From Babylonia areolata (Eukaryota > Mollusca > Gastropoda > Neogastropoda > Buccinidae), in contig NC_134896.1 of NCBI RefSeq assembly GCF_041734735.1, positions 54,667,536-54,731,535 on the forward strand: a DNA stretch of 64,000 nt, given 5' to 3'. The position numbers were made by a program, and so were the translations under genes. Numbering within the stretch: the first letter of the stretch is position 1; every line of letters begins with the position of its first letter. This document shows positions 29,574-40,401 of this stretch, piece by piece. Under the pieces are notes generated by a model. The model was not told the origin of the DNA, made no database searches, and saw only the letters and a program-made list of their open reading frames with translations.

Positions 29574-30567
29574 GTTGAAAAAAATGTGAATTCATCCCTC
29601 CCTTACCCACCCACCATGGGGTCCAACTTAGGGGCCAGGGTCAAGGGAACACCAGCTTGACCCCTTCCAGGTTTCGGGAGGGATATACAACCAGCAGCCC
29701 AGCTCCAACGTGCTCCCCCCCGATCATGCCCAGCTCCCGGGGACAGAGAACCGAGCACTACTGGGGTTACCTTCGTCAGCCACTAAACTGCCAGTCTTGA
29801 CACAGCCCCACGAAGGGGTAGCCGATTGACACACACGGGCCAATGTGTGCCGCCTGTCTTAGGAGAGGTCCGAGCCAAAGGGATGTGTTAAGAGCAGCGT
29901 GCTCTCTCAATCCCCAGGATCTCATTCCCCTCCATCACAGGTCGCGCCGCACGGCAAACACGGCGGGCCTAAAGAAGGCCGCAGAGAAAAAAAGAATGTG
30001 GAAAAGGAGGCTTGATGGGGAGCTGAGGACAGAAAAGAGGCGGTAAAAAGAAGAACAAAGAATAGCGAAAGGGACAGTGGGTCACGTTTAGTTTGGGCCT
30101 CACTCACGACCTGTTCGGCATGGGAAGCCCTATCAGGGGCATCAGTACAAAACCACCACTTATTCAGCCCTGACAGCTACGATGGCTATGTAGGCTGTCA
30201 ATTAAGACCTGGGATCAGAGCACCAAACCCCAAGAAGCACTGATGCCCCCGCCGACATAGCTCGCTCGATCACTGGCCACTAAGCCTCCCGACCACGACA
30301 AGGTAGTGAACCTCCCGGGAGTGGGTCAGGAGAACACCAGCCTGACCCCCTCCAGGTTTCGGGAGGTGTTTTGTAGCTTATCTGAGTACTGTTTAGGGTA
30401 ATCAACCTTAGAGACGAGTCCAACAATTGTCGCAGGTAGTTGTCTTTACCTTAAATATTGATTGGTATGTTTGTTTAGTTTGGTGTGTGATATTCCTTTG
30501 GTACAGATACAACTTTATAAGATGTGATTATAATGTAACAATTCACTCACAGATTGATTCTTCACAG

Positions 30568-30876
30568 CATCGGCGTGCTCAAGGAAGCAAAGTACCCTGT
30601 TACAGCGGATTTCCGTGCAGCACCCCACCCATCACCTCCACGTGTCCTCCCAACCAGACCCCATACAGGTCACACCCAAGGTCAGCCTCTTTGACCAGAA
30701 AGTTCACATCAAAGTTCAAGGACTGCCAACGAAGGCCAAGGTCACACTGCATGCCACGACACAGCAAGAGTGGAACAGACAGCCTGTGACATTTACCTCG
30801 TGTGGTCACTACGTGTCCAGTGAGGAAGGTGACCTTGACCTGAGTCGAGATGCTTCAGTTGGAGGAACGTACACAG
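30568..30876 (+). CDS. Second thioesterase/BAAT family gene, N-terminal domain exon
   Basis: Bounded by acceptor TTCTTCACAG and donor CAG|GTATTT, phase 1 at both ends. It encodes a basic Ser/Arg leader, then IQVTPKVSLFDQKVHIKVQG, TKAKVTLHAT and GDLDLSRDASVGGTYTG. This fits the N-terminal immunoglobulin-like domain of acyl-CoA thioesterases and BAAT (vertebrate members have VRIAVRGL and GELDLERAPALGGSFAG). The family cleaves acyl-CoA to free acid and CoA, or transfers the acyl group to glycine/taurine. The leader has no acidic residues and suggests mitochondrial import. No ATG lies in this exon, so the start must come from an upstream exon. Confidence 0.85.
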
Positions 30877-31460
30877 GTATTTTAAGTTGAAAACGAAGGT
30901 AGGAGAGACAGGATTTTTCCGACATGTATGATCATGTCTACTCAACCCCTCTAACATGTCTTGTGAAATATGTATATTTTTGAAGGAATATGTTCCTGAA
31001 ATGTTTGACACAGCCCAAAGCCATTTACTGGAGTCTGTGTTTGTTCTTGTTGTTGTTAAGGTAAGCTGTATATAGTGCTTTCTTGGATTTGATCAAATAG
31101 GTTTCAGATAAAAAGCAAAACACGATGTGTGTTCTCTCTTTTCACCTTGATTTGTGCGGGTTTAAGGAATTGGTCATTGTCAATGCATCTAAAAATTAAG
31201 TGTCCAGTTGTTTAAAGTCAGCTCGAATATTTTGTTTTCCAAAGGCATTGCTTTTCACGTGTACTTAAATATTCACAGTGTGACCATGAAGTTTCCTAGA
31301 AAGCCAGTCTTTTCATAACTCTTGGTATAGTTTTATATGGAATTTGGTGGCTTACTGCATTTGGATAAAGAAAAAAAGATATCAAATTATGTTGAAACAA
31401 TCACATCTGATGATCTTCCTCAGTCAGGTGTGTCAACCCAGTTTCCCACATGTGTGTCAG

Positions 31461-31730
31461 GTGTGGACCCTATGGGACCGTTCTGGAGTCTGAGCCCCTG
31501 CCCCTCTGGCCCTCAGAACGTCCGCATGCTGGTGAAGAACGGGGAAGACCCTGTCCTGTACACGCTGTCCCTCTATCTGGGTCACTGGTCTGTGGAGGAT
31601 CTGGTTTTCAAGGAGACGACCCAGAAACCTCTATACAGCACCACAGTGACCAGGTTGAAGAGGTCGGCAGACGTGAGACGGATACCTGTGAAGGAAGGGG
31701 GTGTACGGGGAGTGATGTTCTTGCCTCCTG
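31461..31730 (+). CDS. Second thioesterase/BAAT family gene, exon ending the N-terminal domain
   Basis: The acceptor is GTGTGTCAG at 31460 and the donor CCTG|GTGAGT at 31731. Both sides are phase 1 and join in frame to the previous exon (GTYTG + VDPMGPFWSL). The exon encodes PMGPFWSLSP, LYTLSLYLGHW, TVTRLKRSADVRRIPVKEG and GVRGVMFLPPG, the last equivalent to the family's RATLFLPPG just before the alpha/beta-hydrolase domain. It leaves one base, so the next exon must begin with two bases of a codon. The next exon I can recognise (58894) is phase 0, so one exon is missing from what I can find. Confidence 0.9.
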
Positions 31731-31825
31731 GTGAGTGAGTCTGTCTTCAAGATTAGAAACATTACTTTGAATGAATGTGGACCTCTCTGTCTCTGTCTAT
31801 GTTTCTGTCTCTGTCTCTCTCACCG

Positions 31826-32096
31826 TCAATTTATTATTCAAAAGCAAAAAAAAACTTTCTCACCAAGGAAGGTATTCAGGTGGAGTAGCTGTCATGGTGA
31901 AAAAAATATATAGCTCTTATATTGAAAATATTAAAACAGATATTGACAACCTGGTTTTGATAAAGACAGACAGCGCCTATTTGACACATCCGAAGACATA
32001 ATATGGCTATGTGCTTATATACCTCCGTATGATTCACACTTCTGGAAAAATTACCAGGACGGATATGGCATTGAACGACTAGAGCAATGTATTCTT
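31826..32096 (+). mobile_element. Old LINE D, first part (endonuclease)
   Basis: The frame encodes an endonuclease-like part with GRYSGGVAVMVKK, NLVLIKTDSA and, in another frame, IIWLCAYIPPYDSHFW. The match continues at 39515-40400 (LLISGDLNARTA, TVDYCLSS, SDHLLVIL), so one element was split by 7.4 kb of later insertions. It is broken by frameshifts. Confidence 0.75.
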
Positions 32097-32101
32097 AACA
32101 T

Positions 32102-32103
32102 AA

Positions 32104-32139
<36 letters not shown>

Positions 32140-32208
32140 GATACTTATATAGCACACTATCCAGTAATCTGCTCTAGGTGCTTTACAAAAACGCTTTTGA
32201 TAACATAA
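32102..32208 (-). mobile_element. L2/CR1-like LINE, 3' end with (ATT)n tail
   Basis: An (AAT)n run at 32102-32138 is followed by sequence that on the minus strand ends with a TAAAGCACCTAGAGCAG-type 3' UTR and GCTATATAAGTATCC just before (ATT)n. That ending is typical of L2/CR1-like LINEs. The coding end of the same element lies at 38804-39500, so A5 and a SINE are inserted in its 3' UTR. Confidence 0.65.
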
Positions 32209-32615
32209 TAGTGATGGCCTAGAGGTAACGTGTCCGCCTAGGAAGCGAGAGAATCTGAGCGCGCTCGTTCGAATCACGGTTCAGCCGCCGATATTTTCTC
32301 CCCCTCCACTAGACCTTGAGTGTTGGTCTGGACGCTAGTCATTCGGATGAGACGATAAACCGAGGTCCCGTGTGCAGCATGCACTTAGCGCACGTAAAAG
32401 AACCCACGGCAACAAAAGGGTTCTTCCTGGAAAAATTCTATAGAAAAATCCACATCGATAGGACAAACAAATAAAACTGCATGCAGGAAAAAATACAAAA
32501 AAATGGGTGGCGCTGTAGTGTAGCGACGCACTCTCCCTGGGGAGAGCAGCCCGAATTTCACACAGAGAAATCTGTTGTGATAAAAAGAAATACAAATACA
32601 AATACAAAAACATTT
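32209..32615 (+). mobile_element. tRNA-headed SINE with conserved core (S1 type)
   Basis: The head TGATGGCCTAGAGGTAACG holds a box A-like sequence, and CGTTCGAATCACGG is box B. Then comes a core with GATGAGACGATAAACCGAGG and GCACGTAAAAGAACCCACGG, shared by all SINEs in this window and consistent with the deeply conserved SINE core described from molluscs and other animals. A body with GCGACGCACTCTCC follows, and a tail of AAATAC repeats. A copy of the same type is at 54574-54980. It lies in the L2-like LINE. Confidence 0.85.
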
Positions 32616-32649
32616 TATCTATGTTACGTACACACACCAAAATGTGACA

Positions 32650-32661
32650 CCCCCCCCCCCC

Positions 32662-32692
<31 letters not shown>

Positions 32693-32720
32693 CGCACGCA
32701 CGCACGCACACACACACTGC
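32650..32720. repeat. Poly-C tract and (CA)n microsatellite
   Basis: A run of about 17 C at 32650-32666 is followed by CA and CGCA repeats to about 32718. On the other strand the run is poly-G and could form a quadruplex. It lies 31 bp from the insertion point of LINE A5. Confidence 0.95.
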
Positions 32721-32925
32721 ATACATACATTTTAACATACATGTGTATCTGAAATGAAATGAAATTATGGTGCTTAGAGCCTCGCCGACCACTAAGGCCA
32801 TCTCAAGGCTATCGCCGCGTCAATTACTGCTACAAGGCTAAAAAAAAACAACCAATTAAAACGAGTCACCACTTCAAACTTTCCACTCCAAAGTTAAAAA
32901 AAAAGCCTTCCATAGTTTAAAACCT

Positions 32926-35900
32926 TCAAATCTGGTTAAAAAGGTTCACTTCTTTTAAGAAGTCCATCAGCGCCCACGGAGGGACATCACGAAACAAAGT
33001 CTTCAAAGAAACCGCCGTGTAATGTCTGCGTCTAACGTCATGCAGATCCCAACAGTCAAGGAGCACGTGTTTCACGGTGAGAGGCTCGTCACAGGGAACG
33101 CATCGAGGGGCCTCCTCCCCCTTCAACAAGTAAGAATGAGTAAAAAAAGTGTGCCCCGTACGCAGTCTGCACAGCACAGATTCCTCCTTTCTGTTCTTCA
33201 CCCCCGAAGGGAGGGTCTCCCCCAGGTCCGGACGGATCTGGAAGAGCTTGTTGTCCATCTGGGTGTTCCACTTCTCTTGCCAAAGATCCTTAACGTAAGT
33301 ATTGACCTTCCGCTTCATGGCTGTATAGGGTACCAAGGATCTGGACAATTCTTTCTTTACAGCGTTCCTGGCCAGCAGGTCCGCCCTTTCGTTACCACGA
33401 ATGCCAACATGTCCGGGAACCCAGGCCAACACAACCTCGTATCCTTTCTTCGTTGCGAGAGTAAAAGTTTCATAAAATTCCAGCAGTTTGGGATGAGTGA
33501 TATTCCTGCAGGCGATCGCCTCCAGGGCTGATAAGGAGTCGGAAAAGATCATGAATCTCTTCTGTTTGGAAGAGAGAACCATTTTTAACCCCAGGACCAG
33601 TGCGGTCAGTTCCGCGGTGTATACCGAGCTGTCAGACAGGATGTGTTCCGTTGAGGGCCGGTCAGGAAAGGCGGGACAGAACGCAGATGCGGCGACTCCG
33701 TCCTCTGACTTGGAACCGTCAGTGAAGATGCCTTGAAAGGTGGGGAATTTGTGGCACAGTTCCGAAAAGTAGGTTCTGTAGGCCAGAGAACTGGTGGTGT
33801 CCTTACGGTACGAGGCCAGATCGAATCGGACCTCAGGTGTTGTAAAGGTCCACGGGGGGCTGTCAGGGAACTTAGAGAAATCTGAGATGCCACTGGCATT
33901 TTCCAAGTGCGGCTGAATGCGGAGTCCGAGAGGAGGTATGCAGTTTGGGTTGTCTGTAAATTTCTTATCGAAAGGGTTGTTGAATACAGCATCGTAAGCA
34001 GGGTTTGTAGGTTCCGAAAACAATTTCAAATAATAGTTCAGGGTCAGCTTCAGTCTGCGGTTGGAAAGAGGCGGTTCCCCCGCCTCTGCGTACAGGCTGT
34101 GCACAGGGGTTGTGCGGAAAGCACCTAAGCTGAGACGGAGCCCTTGGTGGTGTACAGGGTCCAACAGTTTCAGGTAGGACGGTCTGGCCGAGCCGTATAC
34201 AACACTTCCATAATCCAGTTTGGACCGGACCAGGGTCTCTGTAGAGGTGCAAGAGAGTCCTCTTATCAGCACCCCAGTTCGTGTGTGCCACAACTCGGAT
34301 GATGTTCAGGGCTTTTAGGCAAGATATTTTCAGCTGTTTAATGTGGCTGAGAAAATTCAGCTTCTGATCGAAGACGACCCCTAGAAATCTGGCTTCCTTG
34401 ACCGCCGGGATGGTGGATGTTCCCAGACGGATTTCAGGGTCCTGATAGAATTGGCGAAAATTATGAAAGTGGATGCATTCAGTTTTGGAGGACGAAAATG
34501 TGAAGCCATTCTCCTCTGCCCAACACTGGATTTTGTTGACGCAGAGCTGAAGCCGTCGCTGGATGCTGGCGTACGTGCTGCCGGTTGCATATGAGGCAAA
34601 ATCATCCACGAACAGCGAGCTGTCCGATCCTTTCTGAACGGATTGAACGATGTCATTAATTTTGATGCTGAACAGAGCCGGCGACAGGATGCTCCCCTGC
34701 GGGACACCCAGCTCCTGCTCGTGAATGTCGGACAGGGTGGTGCCGACTCTCACCTGGAATTGTCTGTCTTGTAAAAAATTGTGGATAAACTGAGGCAGGT
34801 GTCCTCGGAAGCCGAGCTTGTGCAAGTCGGAAAGAATACCAAATTTCCACGTGGTATCGTAAGCTTTCTCCAGGTCAAAAAATATGGCCACCACATGTTT
34901 GTTGACGAAAGCATTTCTTATCGTGGTTTCCAGACGAACCAGATGGTCAACGGTAGAGCGATGCTTGCAGAAACCGCATTGTTCCTTCGCCAGAAGGCCG
35001 TCGGTCTCTAGTTTCCACATCAGTCTACCGTTGACCATCTTCTCCATCAGTTGCAGACGCAGCTGGTCAGTGCAATTGGGCGGTAGTTGGAGGGGTTCGA
35101 GGGGTCTTTTCCCGGTTTCGGCAGTGGGATTATGAGGGCTTTCCGCCAGGAGGGTGGAAAGAAACCTGTGACCCAGATGTGGTTATAAACTTTAAGCAGG
35201 GTGTCCAGACAGGTTTGGGGAAGGTGCTTTAGGAGTTTATAATGGACTTTGTCCATTCCTGGACAGGAATCCGTACAGGTCTGAAGGGCAGATTTAAGTT
35301 CGTTCATTGTGAAAGGAAGGTTGTAATTCTCTGTGTTGTCGGAAAAGAAGTCACATGGTGTTTTTTCTGACAGGTTTTTGGTTTTAAGAAAGCGAGCAGA
35401 TTTGTTAGCAGATCTCGAGTTCTGTTCTATTGTGGAGGCAAGCAAATTGGCAACTGCTTTCTTCTCTGTGACCAGAGCGTCTGAAAGTTTAAGATGGTGG
35501 AAGGTCGGGCATGCGTTTTTGCCCTTAATTCTTTTTAAAACCCTCCACACTTTCTTCTTGGGTGTGTTGGAGGTTAAGGAAGAGCAGAAATCTCTCCAAG
35601 ACTTCCTCTGGCTCTTTTTAAAAACATACCTGGCTTTCGCCCTCAGCTGTTGATGGGTTCGAACGCTATCGGACTCCGGTCTCCGAAAGACGCATCGCTG
35701 CGCTCTCTTCCGAGACTTGCGGGCCTCCCGACATTCCGCGTTGAACCAGGGCGTTCTAGGGACCTGAGGCTTGGAGGTAGACGATGGGACTGCTGCTTTG
35801 GCGCAATCTAAAACGATCCGAGTCAGAGCGTCAGCAGGGTCCTTGCTTTTCAATACTGTTTCTTCCTGCAGCTCCGCTCTTATCTTGGTGGTAAAAAAAC

Positions 35901-36652
35901 TCCAGTCTGCTTTGTCGTAGTACAGGCGGTCAGGCAGAGAGTCACCTTCCCCATCTGTGGGGCGGAGGACGACAGGAAAGTGGTCACTCCCGTGCAGATC
36001 GTCGTGCACTTTCCACTCGTAGTCCAGGACCAACGATGGATCGCAGACCGACAGATCTAAACACGAGAGCTTTCCAGAGGGCAGATGCAGGTAAGTGGGA
36101 GACTTGTCGTTAAGACAGCACAAGTCCATGTCAGAGAGAAGGTTTTCTAAGAGAAGACCTCGGGCTGATGTCATCTCACTTCCCCAGAGCGGGGAGTGTC
36201 CGTTGAAGTCGCCCAACAGTAAAAACGGACGTGGGAGCTGGTCGACCAGGTTCATGAAATGAAATGAAATTATGGTGCTTAGAGCCTCGCCGACCACTAA
36301 GGCCATGAGGTCCTGCCTCAGAACACGGACGGAAGGGGGAAGGTAGAGAGAGCAGACAGTGATGGTTTTCTCGAGCGTGACTGACTGCCACCGCCTGTAA
36401 AGGGGTGCTTAAAAGAACTGTACTGTATAAAAGGGACTTTCGAATAAAAAGAGCGACACCTCCCGTCAACCCCTCTTGCTTCGGTTGAGCGGGTTTAAAA
36501 ACGGAGTTAAAACCAGAGAGAGATAAAACCTTGCCATCTCTTTGCAGAGTCTCCTGCAGTGCCAGCACTGAAGGTTTCAAAGCACGACAAAGCAGCTGGA
36601 GTTCCTGGAAGTTGGCATAGAATCCCCGGATATTCCAGTGGATCACTGCCAT
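32926..36652 (-). pseudogene. LINE family A ORF2 (copy A5), broken
   Basis: The translation is close to A1/A2 but needs at least four frame changes. These include a 2-nt loss near 36380 (GTGACTGACTGCC against GTGACTCTGACTGCC), a one-base loss near 35050, a one-base gain near 34235, and a 3-codon loss (DLD region) near 33895 that keeps frame. A 51-bp in-frame insertion adds MALVVGEALSTIISFHF at 36256-36306. The catalytic motifs FVDD, FTDGSK and WVPGH remain. It is recent but not functional as read. Confidence 0.9.
36256..36306 (-). mobile_element. 51-bp family A insertion inside A5 ORF2
   Basis: These 51 bp are exactly the last bases of family A, from within the stem-loop (GGCC of the inner stem) to the (TTTCA)n tail. 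They are placed between GGTTCAT and GAGGTCC, which are adjacent in the other copies. The sequence CAT is present on both sides as a possible 3-bp duplication or microhomology. Being 17 codons long it keeps the ORF2 frame. Confidence 0.93.
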
Positions 36653-36699
36653 TAAAAAGGTTTTTTTTAAAAAAAATAAAGCAGCAGCCTATTCCATCG

Positions 36700-37994
36700 C
36701 TACCCCCCTGCTCCTCCACTTGCGGTGGCTCAAGGTCCGCCAGGATGGAATATTTGTTCTTTGACATAAATTTTTCGGGTTCCGACCGGGTCGGAATATC
36801 CACCACCTCGGCCCCTCCCGATCCCGCCGTGGCCGCAGCCCTCCCCTCCTTGAGTTTTGGAGGTGCGGGGGGCTTCCGGCCACTTCCGCCAGCCCGAGGG
36901 CCAGGCAGACGAGAGGCGGGGCGAGGGGGGCCGGGGGGTGGGGTGGGGAGGGAGGCGGACAACGTGCCTCCGCCCGAGGCTTTTCTCTCCCGCCCAGCAG
37001 CCCCTGAGGACTGCCGCGCAGGATGGGAAGGGGTGGACACAGCGCCTCCACCCAAGGCCAACGGTTCCGACGAGGCGGTTAAGTCGTCCGTCTGCGTTCC
37101 TGTGGACGTCGTCTGGACTGCGACGTCCACCGTCCCGGATCTGACGACAGAGGCATACGACGTCCTAGGCGACGCGGCCTCCACCTGTTTCCTTGCCTCA
37201 AAGAAGGAAATTTTCTGTTCTGTCTTGACTTTCTGAATTTGTTTTTCTTTCTTCCAGGCGGGGCAGTCCTTCGATGAGGACGGGTGGCCACCTCCGCAGT
37301 TCGCACACAGGGCTGCACTGACGCAATCGCCCTGGTGCGCCGCCTTCGAACAGGTGCCACACGCCTCTTCCTCCTTACATCTGTCTCTCACGTGTCCGAA
37401 TTTCTGACACTTAAAGCATCTCAGAGGGGACGGTACGTACAGGCTGACATTAACTAGCAGGTATCCGACCCGAATGTCCTTGGGGACATCCGGGCAGCAG
37501 AAGGTGAGGAAGAAAGTGTTGGTCGGGACTCTGTCCGACCCCTTCCTCACCGTCACCCTGTACACATCGGTCACTCCCTGAGAGGACAGTTCGCTCTTGA
37601 TCTCGGCCTCAGACACACCTTTCAACTCCGGGCATCTGATGACTCCCTTTGAGCAGTTGAGACCTTTGTGAGGGGAAATCTTCACTGCCCTATCCACGAA
37701 AGTGGTCGCCTTGAGAAGGAGCTGTGTCTGTCTTTTGGATTCTGTCTGTACTGAAAACGCTCCGCTCCTCAGCCTCTTGATGGATCTGAGCGATCCTGCC
37801 AGACACTGAAAGCCCTTCTGGACAGCGAAGGGGCTGAGAGCCGACAAGGGCTTGTCGTCATCAGCGCCCTCCATCACTAGCCACGATGGCCAAAAACCAG
37901 AGGTCTCGACGACCTCCGACTCAGAGTCTGAGTCGTCCGTTCCCTGTCGTCGTCTTTTTCCGAGTTTGGGGGGGTGTATTTGTTTAGGATTCAT
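36700..37994 (-). pseudogene. LINE family A ORF1 (copy A5), C-terminal frameshift
   Basis: From the ATG at 37994 the protein matches A2 through the acidic region, the three CCHC knuckles and the Pro/Gly-rich tail. An extra C in a C-run near 36708 shifts the last residues (QVEEQGG instead of QVEEQGVAME). The stop is then missed and the frame runs on into the ORF2 start region to 36507. The functional domains are intact, so it may still produce RNA-binding protein. Confidence 0.88.
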
Positions 37995-38803
37995 GTTGAA
38001 AGAAAAATGTGAATTCATCCCTCCCTTACCCACCCACCATGGGGTCCAACTTAGGGGCCAGGGTCAAGGGAACACCAGCTTGACCCCTTCCAGGTTTCGG
38101 GAGGGATATACAACCAGCAGCCCAGCTCCAACGTGCTCCCCCCCGATCATGCCCAGCTCCCGGGGACAGAGAGCCGAGCACTACGGGGGTTACCTTCGTC
38201 AGCCACTAAACTGCCAGTCTTGACCCAGCCCCACGAAGGGGTAGCCGATTGACACACACGGGCCAATGTGTGCCGCCTGTCTTAGGAGAGGTCCGAGCCA
38301 AAGGGATGTGTTGAGAGCAGCGTGCTCTCTCAATCCCCAGGATCTCATTCCCCTCCATCACAGGTCGCGCCGCACGGCAAACACGGCGGGCCTAAAGAAG
38401 GCCGCAGAGAAAAAAAGAATGTGGAAAAGAAGGCTTGATGGGGAGCTGAGGACAGAAAAGAGGCGGTAAAAAGAAGAACAAAGAATAGCGAAAGGGACAG
38501 TGGGTCACGTTTAGTTTGGGCCTCACTCACGACCTGTTCGGCATGGGAAGCCCTATCAGGGGCATCAGTACAAAACCACCACTTATTCAGCCCTAACAGC
38601 TACGATGGCTATGTAGGCTGTCAATTAAGACCTGGGACCAGAGCACCAAACCCCAAGAAGCACTGATGCCCCCGCCGACATAGCTCGCTCGATCACTGGC
38701 CACTAAGCCTCCCGACCACGACAAGGTAGTGACCCTCCCGGGAGTGGGTCAGGAGAACACCAGCCTGACCCCCTCCAGGTTTCGGGAGGATACATGTGTA
38801 TCT

Positions 38804-39500
38804 AACAGCTACCCTAACACATACGCACACATAGGCAGGCACAAACTTACATAAACACACGCACACACAATACACATTCATATACATGCATGTAGTTATG
38901 TACACATACATATGTATACACACATAGTCAAGCACACCTAACGAAAAGGAAGTGGACCTGCCACAATTGAACTTATTGCTGAGGGAAAAGGTGAGTTTTG
39001 AGACGAGATTTAAAAGATGCGAGGGAATCAGAATGACGGATGTTATCAGGGAGCTTGTTCCACGTCTTTGGCGATTGAAAAGAAAACGATCTGTGTCCAT
39101 AGGTCTTACTTCTGACGTGAGGTATCCTGAGAAGTCGAGTATCAGAGGAAGAACGGAGCTGGCGGGACGGGGTATAGATATGGACGAGTTCAGAAAGATA
39201 CTTGGGGCCAGATCCGTTGACTGCAGAAAAGGTCAGAGTGGATAGCTTATAGTCTATTCGATCAGAAACAGGCAACCAGTGGAGACTGAAGGAGAGGAGA
39301 AACATAGTCAAATTTAGAAGCTCTGCAAATGAGTCTGGCAGCGTTATTCTGAATTCGTTGGAGTCTGTCTAACAGGTATTTGGGAAGGCCGGCCAAAAGA
39401 GAGTTGCAGTAATCCAATCTTGAGAGAACCAGAGAGCATACAAGTGTCTTGGTTGCATCAGTTGAGAGATAGTGGCGGATAGAGCTGATTCTACGCAAGT
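38804..39500 (-). mobile_element. L2/CR1-like LINE, C-terminal coding part
   Basis: Two minus-strand frames, 39262-39498 (LSTDATKTLVCSLVLSRLDY, CNSLLAGLPKYLLDRLQRIQ) and 38973-39311 (LHWLPVSDRIDYKLSTLTF, YTPSRQLRSSSDTRLL, RSFSFQSPKTWNKLPDNIR), give the characteristic C-terminus of L2/CR1-like LINEs. One frameshift separates them. The matching 3' end is at 32102-32208. Left and right flanks both show AAGTAAT, a possible target duplication in LINE D. Confidence 0.85.
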
Positions 39501-39514
39501 AATCTAAGTAATCA

Positions 39515-40400
39515 GCACAAATTCCATTTGCTCATTTCTGGGGACCTAAACGCAAGAACCGCGACGAGAAATATCCAGTGTATTGAGAATTTCGATGTTG
39601 GTGTTTTTCATAGTATGGATGAGTCCCCTTTCCCAAGAATTTCCCAGGATGAACACACGAATCATTCTGGTGACCAACTCCTTGAATTTTGCAGTATGTT
39701 TGACTGCCTGATCCTGAATGGTCTGTATGATAATAATTTTGATGACAGGTGTACATACATAGGTGTTTCAGGTTCCAGCACAGTAGATTACTGTTTGTCG
39801 TCATTAGAATTATTTACCTCCATAGATTTCGTGTCTCTTGTCGTAGAGAGTTATGGAGTCAGATCATCTGCTAGTTATATTGAAATGTAGAACTAATGCT
39901 AAACTTTCAGCCTGTGCTGAGAATACTAGAAAAAGTAAAGAAATTCCCTCCAAAATCGTGTGGAATTCAGATAAAGAATGTGAATTCGTGTACCAGCTTA
40001 AGAGTCCCATTTTACAAGACAAACTGAATTCCGCAATGATTTATGCAGACGAAGATATTGACTATGCATTATCCTTGTTTGTTGACTGTTTAAAGTCTGC
40101 TCGCATTTGCATGATGAAAATAAACTCTGGGACAAAGGGTAAGAAGCGTTCAGAATGGTTTGATAATGTCAGCAAATGAAAAAAGAGACAAGGGGAAAAC
40201 TCAATAAATTTAGAGCAACAAGAGAAGATGACGATAGAAAAGATTATGTACAGGCAAGGAAGACTTACAAAAAAAATGTTGAGAACAAAAAAGCAGACTT
40301 TTAAGCGAAATAAAGTAATATCACTTGCCTCGTGTTTATCGGAGTCTCAAATGCAAAAAGGGCCTTTCAGTCTTAAAAGCAATGGCAACCAAAGGTATTG
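39515..40400 (+). mobile_element. Old LINE D, second part (endonuclease end and linker)
   Basis: The frames encode LLISGDLNARTATRN, DRCTYIGVSGSSTVDYCLSS and, after a shift, ESDHLLVILKCR, the closing motifs of an APE-type endonuclease. A linker toward the reverse transcriptase (SEWFDNVSK) follows. This continues the piece at 31826-32096. It ends near 40400, where a different LINE begins. Confidence 0.75.
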
Positions 40401-40401
40401 A

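Larger units (their letters stand above)
26480..30366 (-). mobile_element. LINE family A copy A4, older, 3' truncated
   Basis: Contains the family 5' end (30366), the 5' UTR with both stem-loops, ORF1 and the 5' half of ORF2, and stops at about 26480 in the reverse transcriptase next to LINE B. It is the most diverged family A copy: ORF1 starts MTSKKSHTPNSGKRRRQ and has many substitutions. Loss of the 3' end is not how LINE insertions normally truncate, so the missing part was probably removed by the later insertion of B or by a deletion. Confidence 0.9.
32751..38789 (-). mobile_element. LINE family A copy A5, full length with target duplication
   Basis: A full-length insertion flanked by a 14-bp direct repeat ATACATGTGTATCT (32737-32750 and 38790-38803). 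This fixes the true element ends: the (TTTCA)n tail at 32751 and the CCTCCCGAAACC 5' end at 38789. It is 6.04 kb long, the best guide to the intact family structure. ORF1 is open but frameshifted at its end; ORF2 has several small breaks. The target lies in CA-rich sequence of the 3' UTR of an L2-like LINE. It also received a 51-bp insertion of its own family at 36256-36306. Confidence 0.95.

Noticed and set aside
20101-30366. A3 and A4 as the two halves of one element split by LINE B
   Set aside because: The breaks lie at different places in ORF2 (about 1.4 kb missing), A4 is clearly more diverged than A3, and no target duplication joins them.
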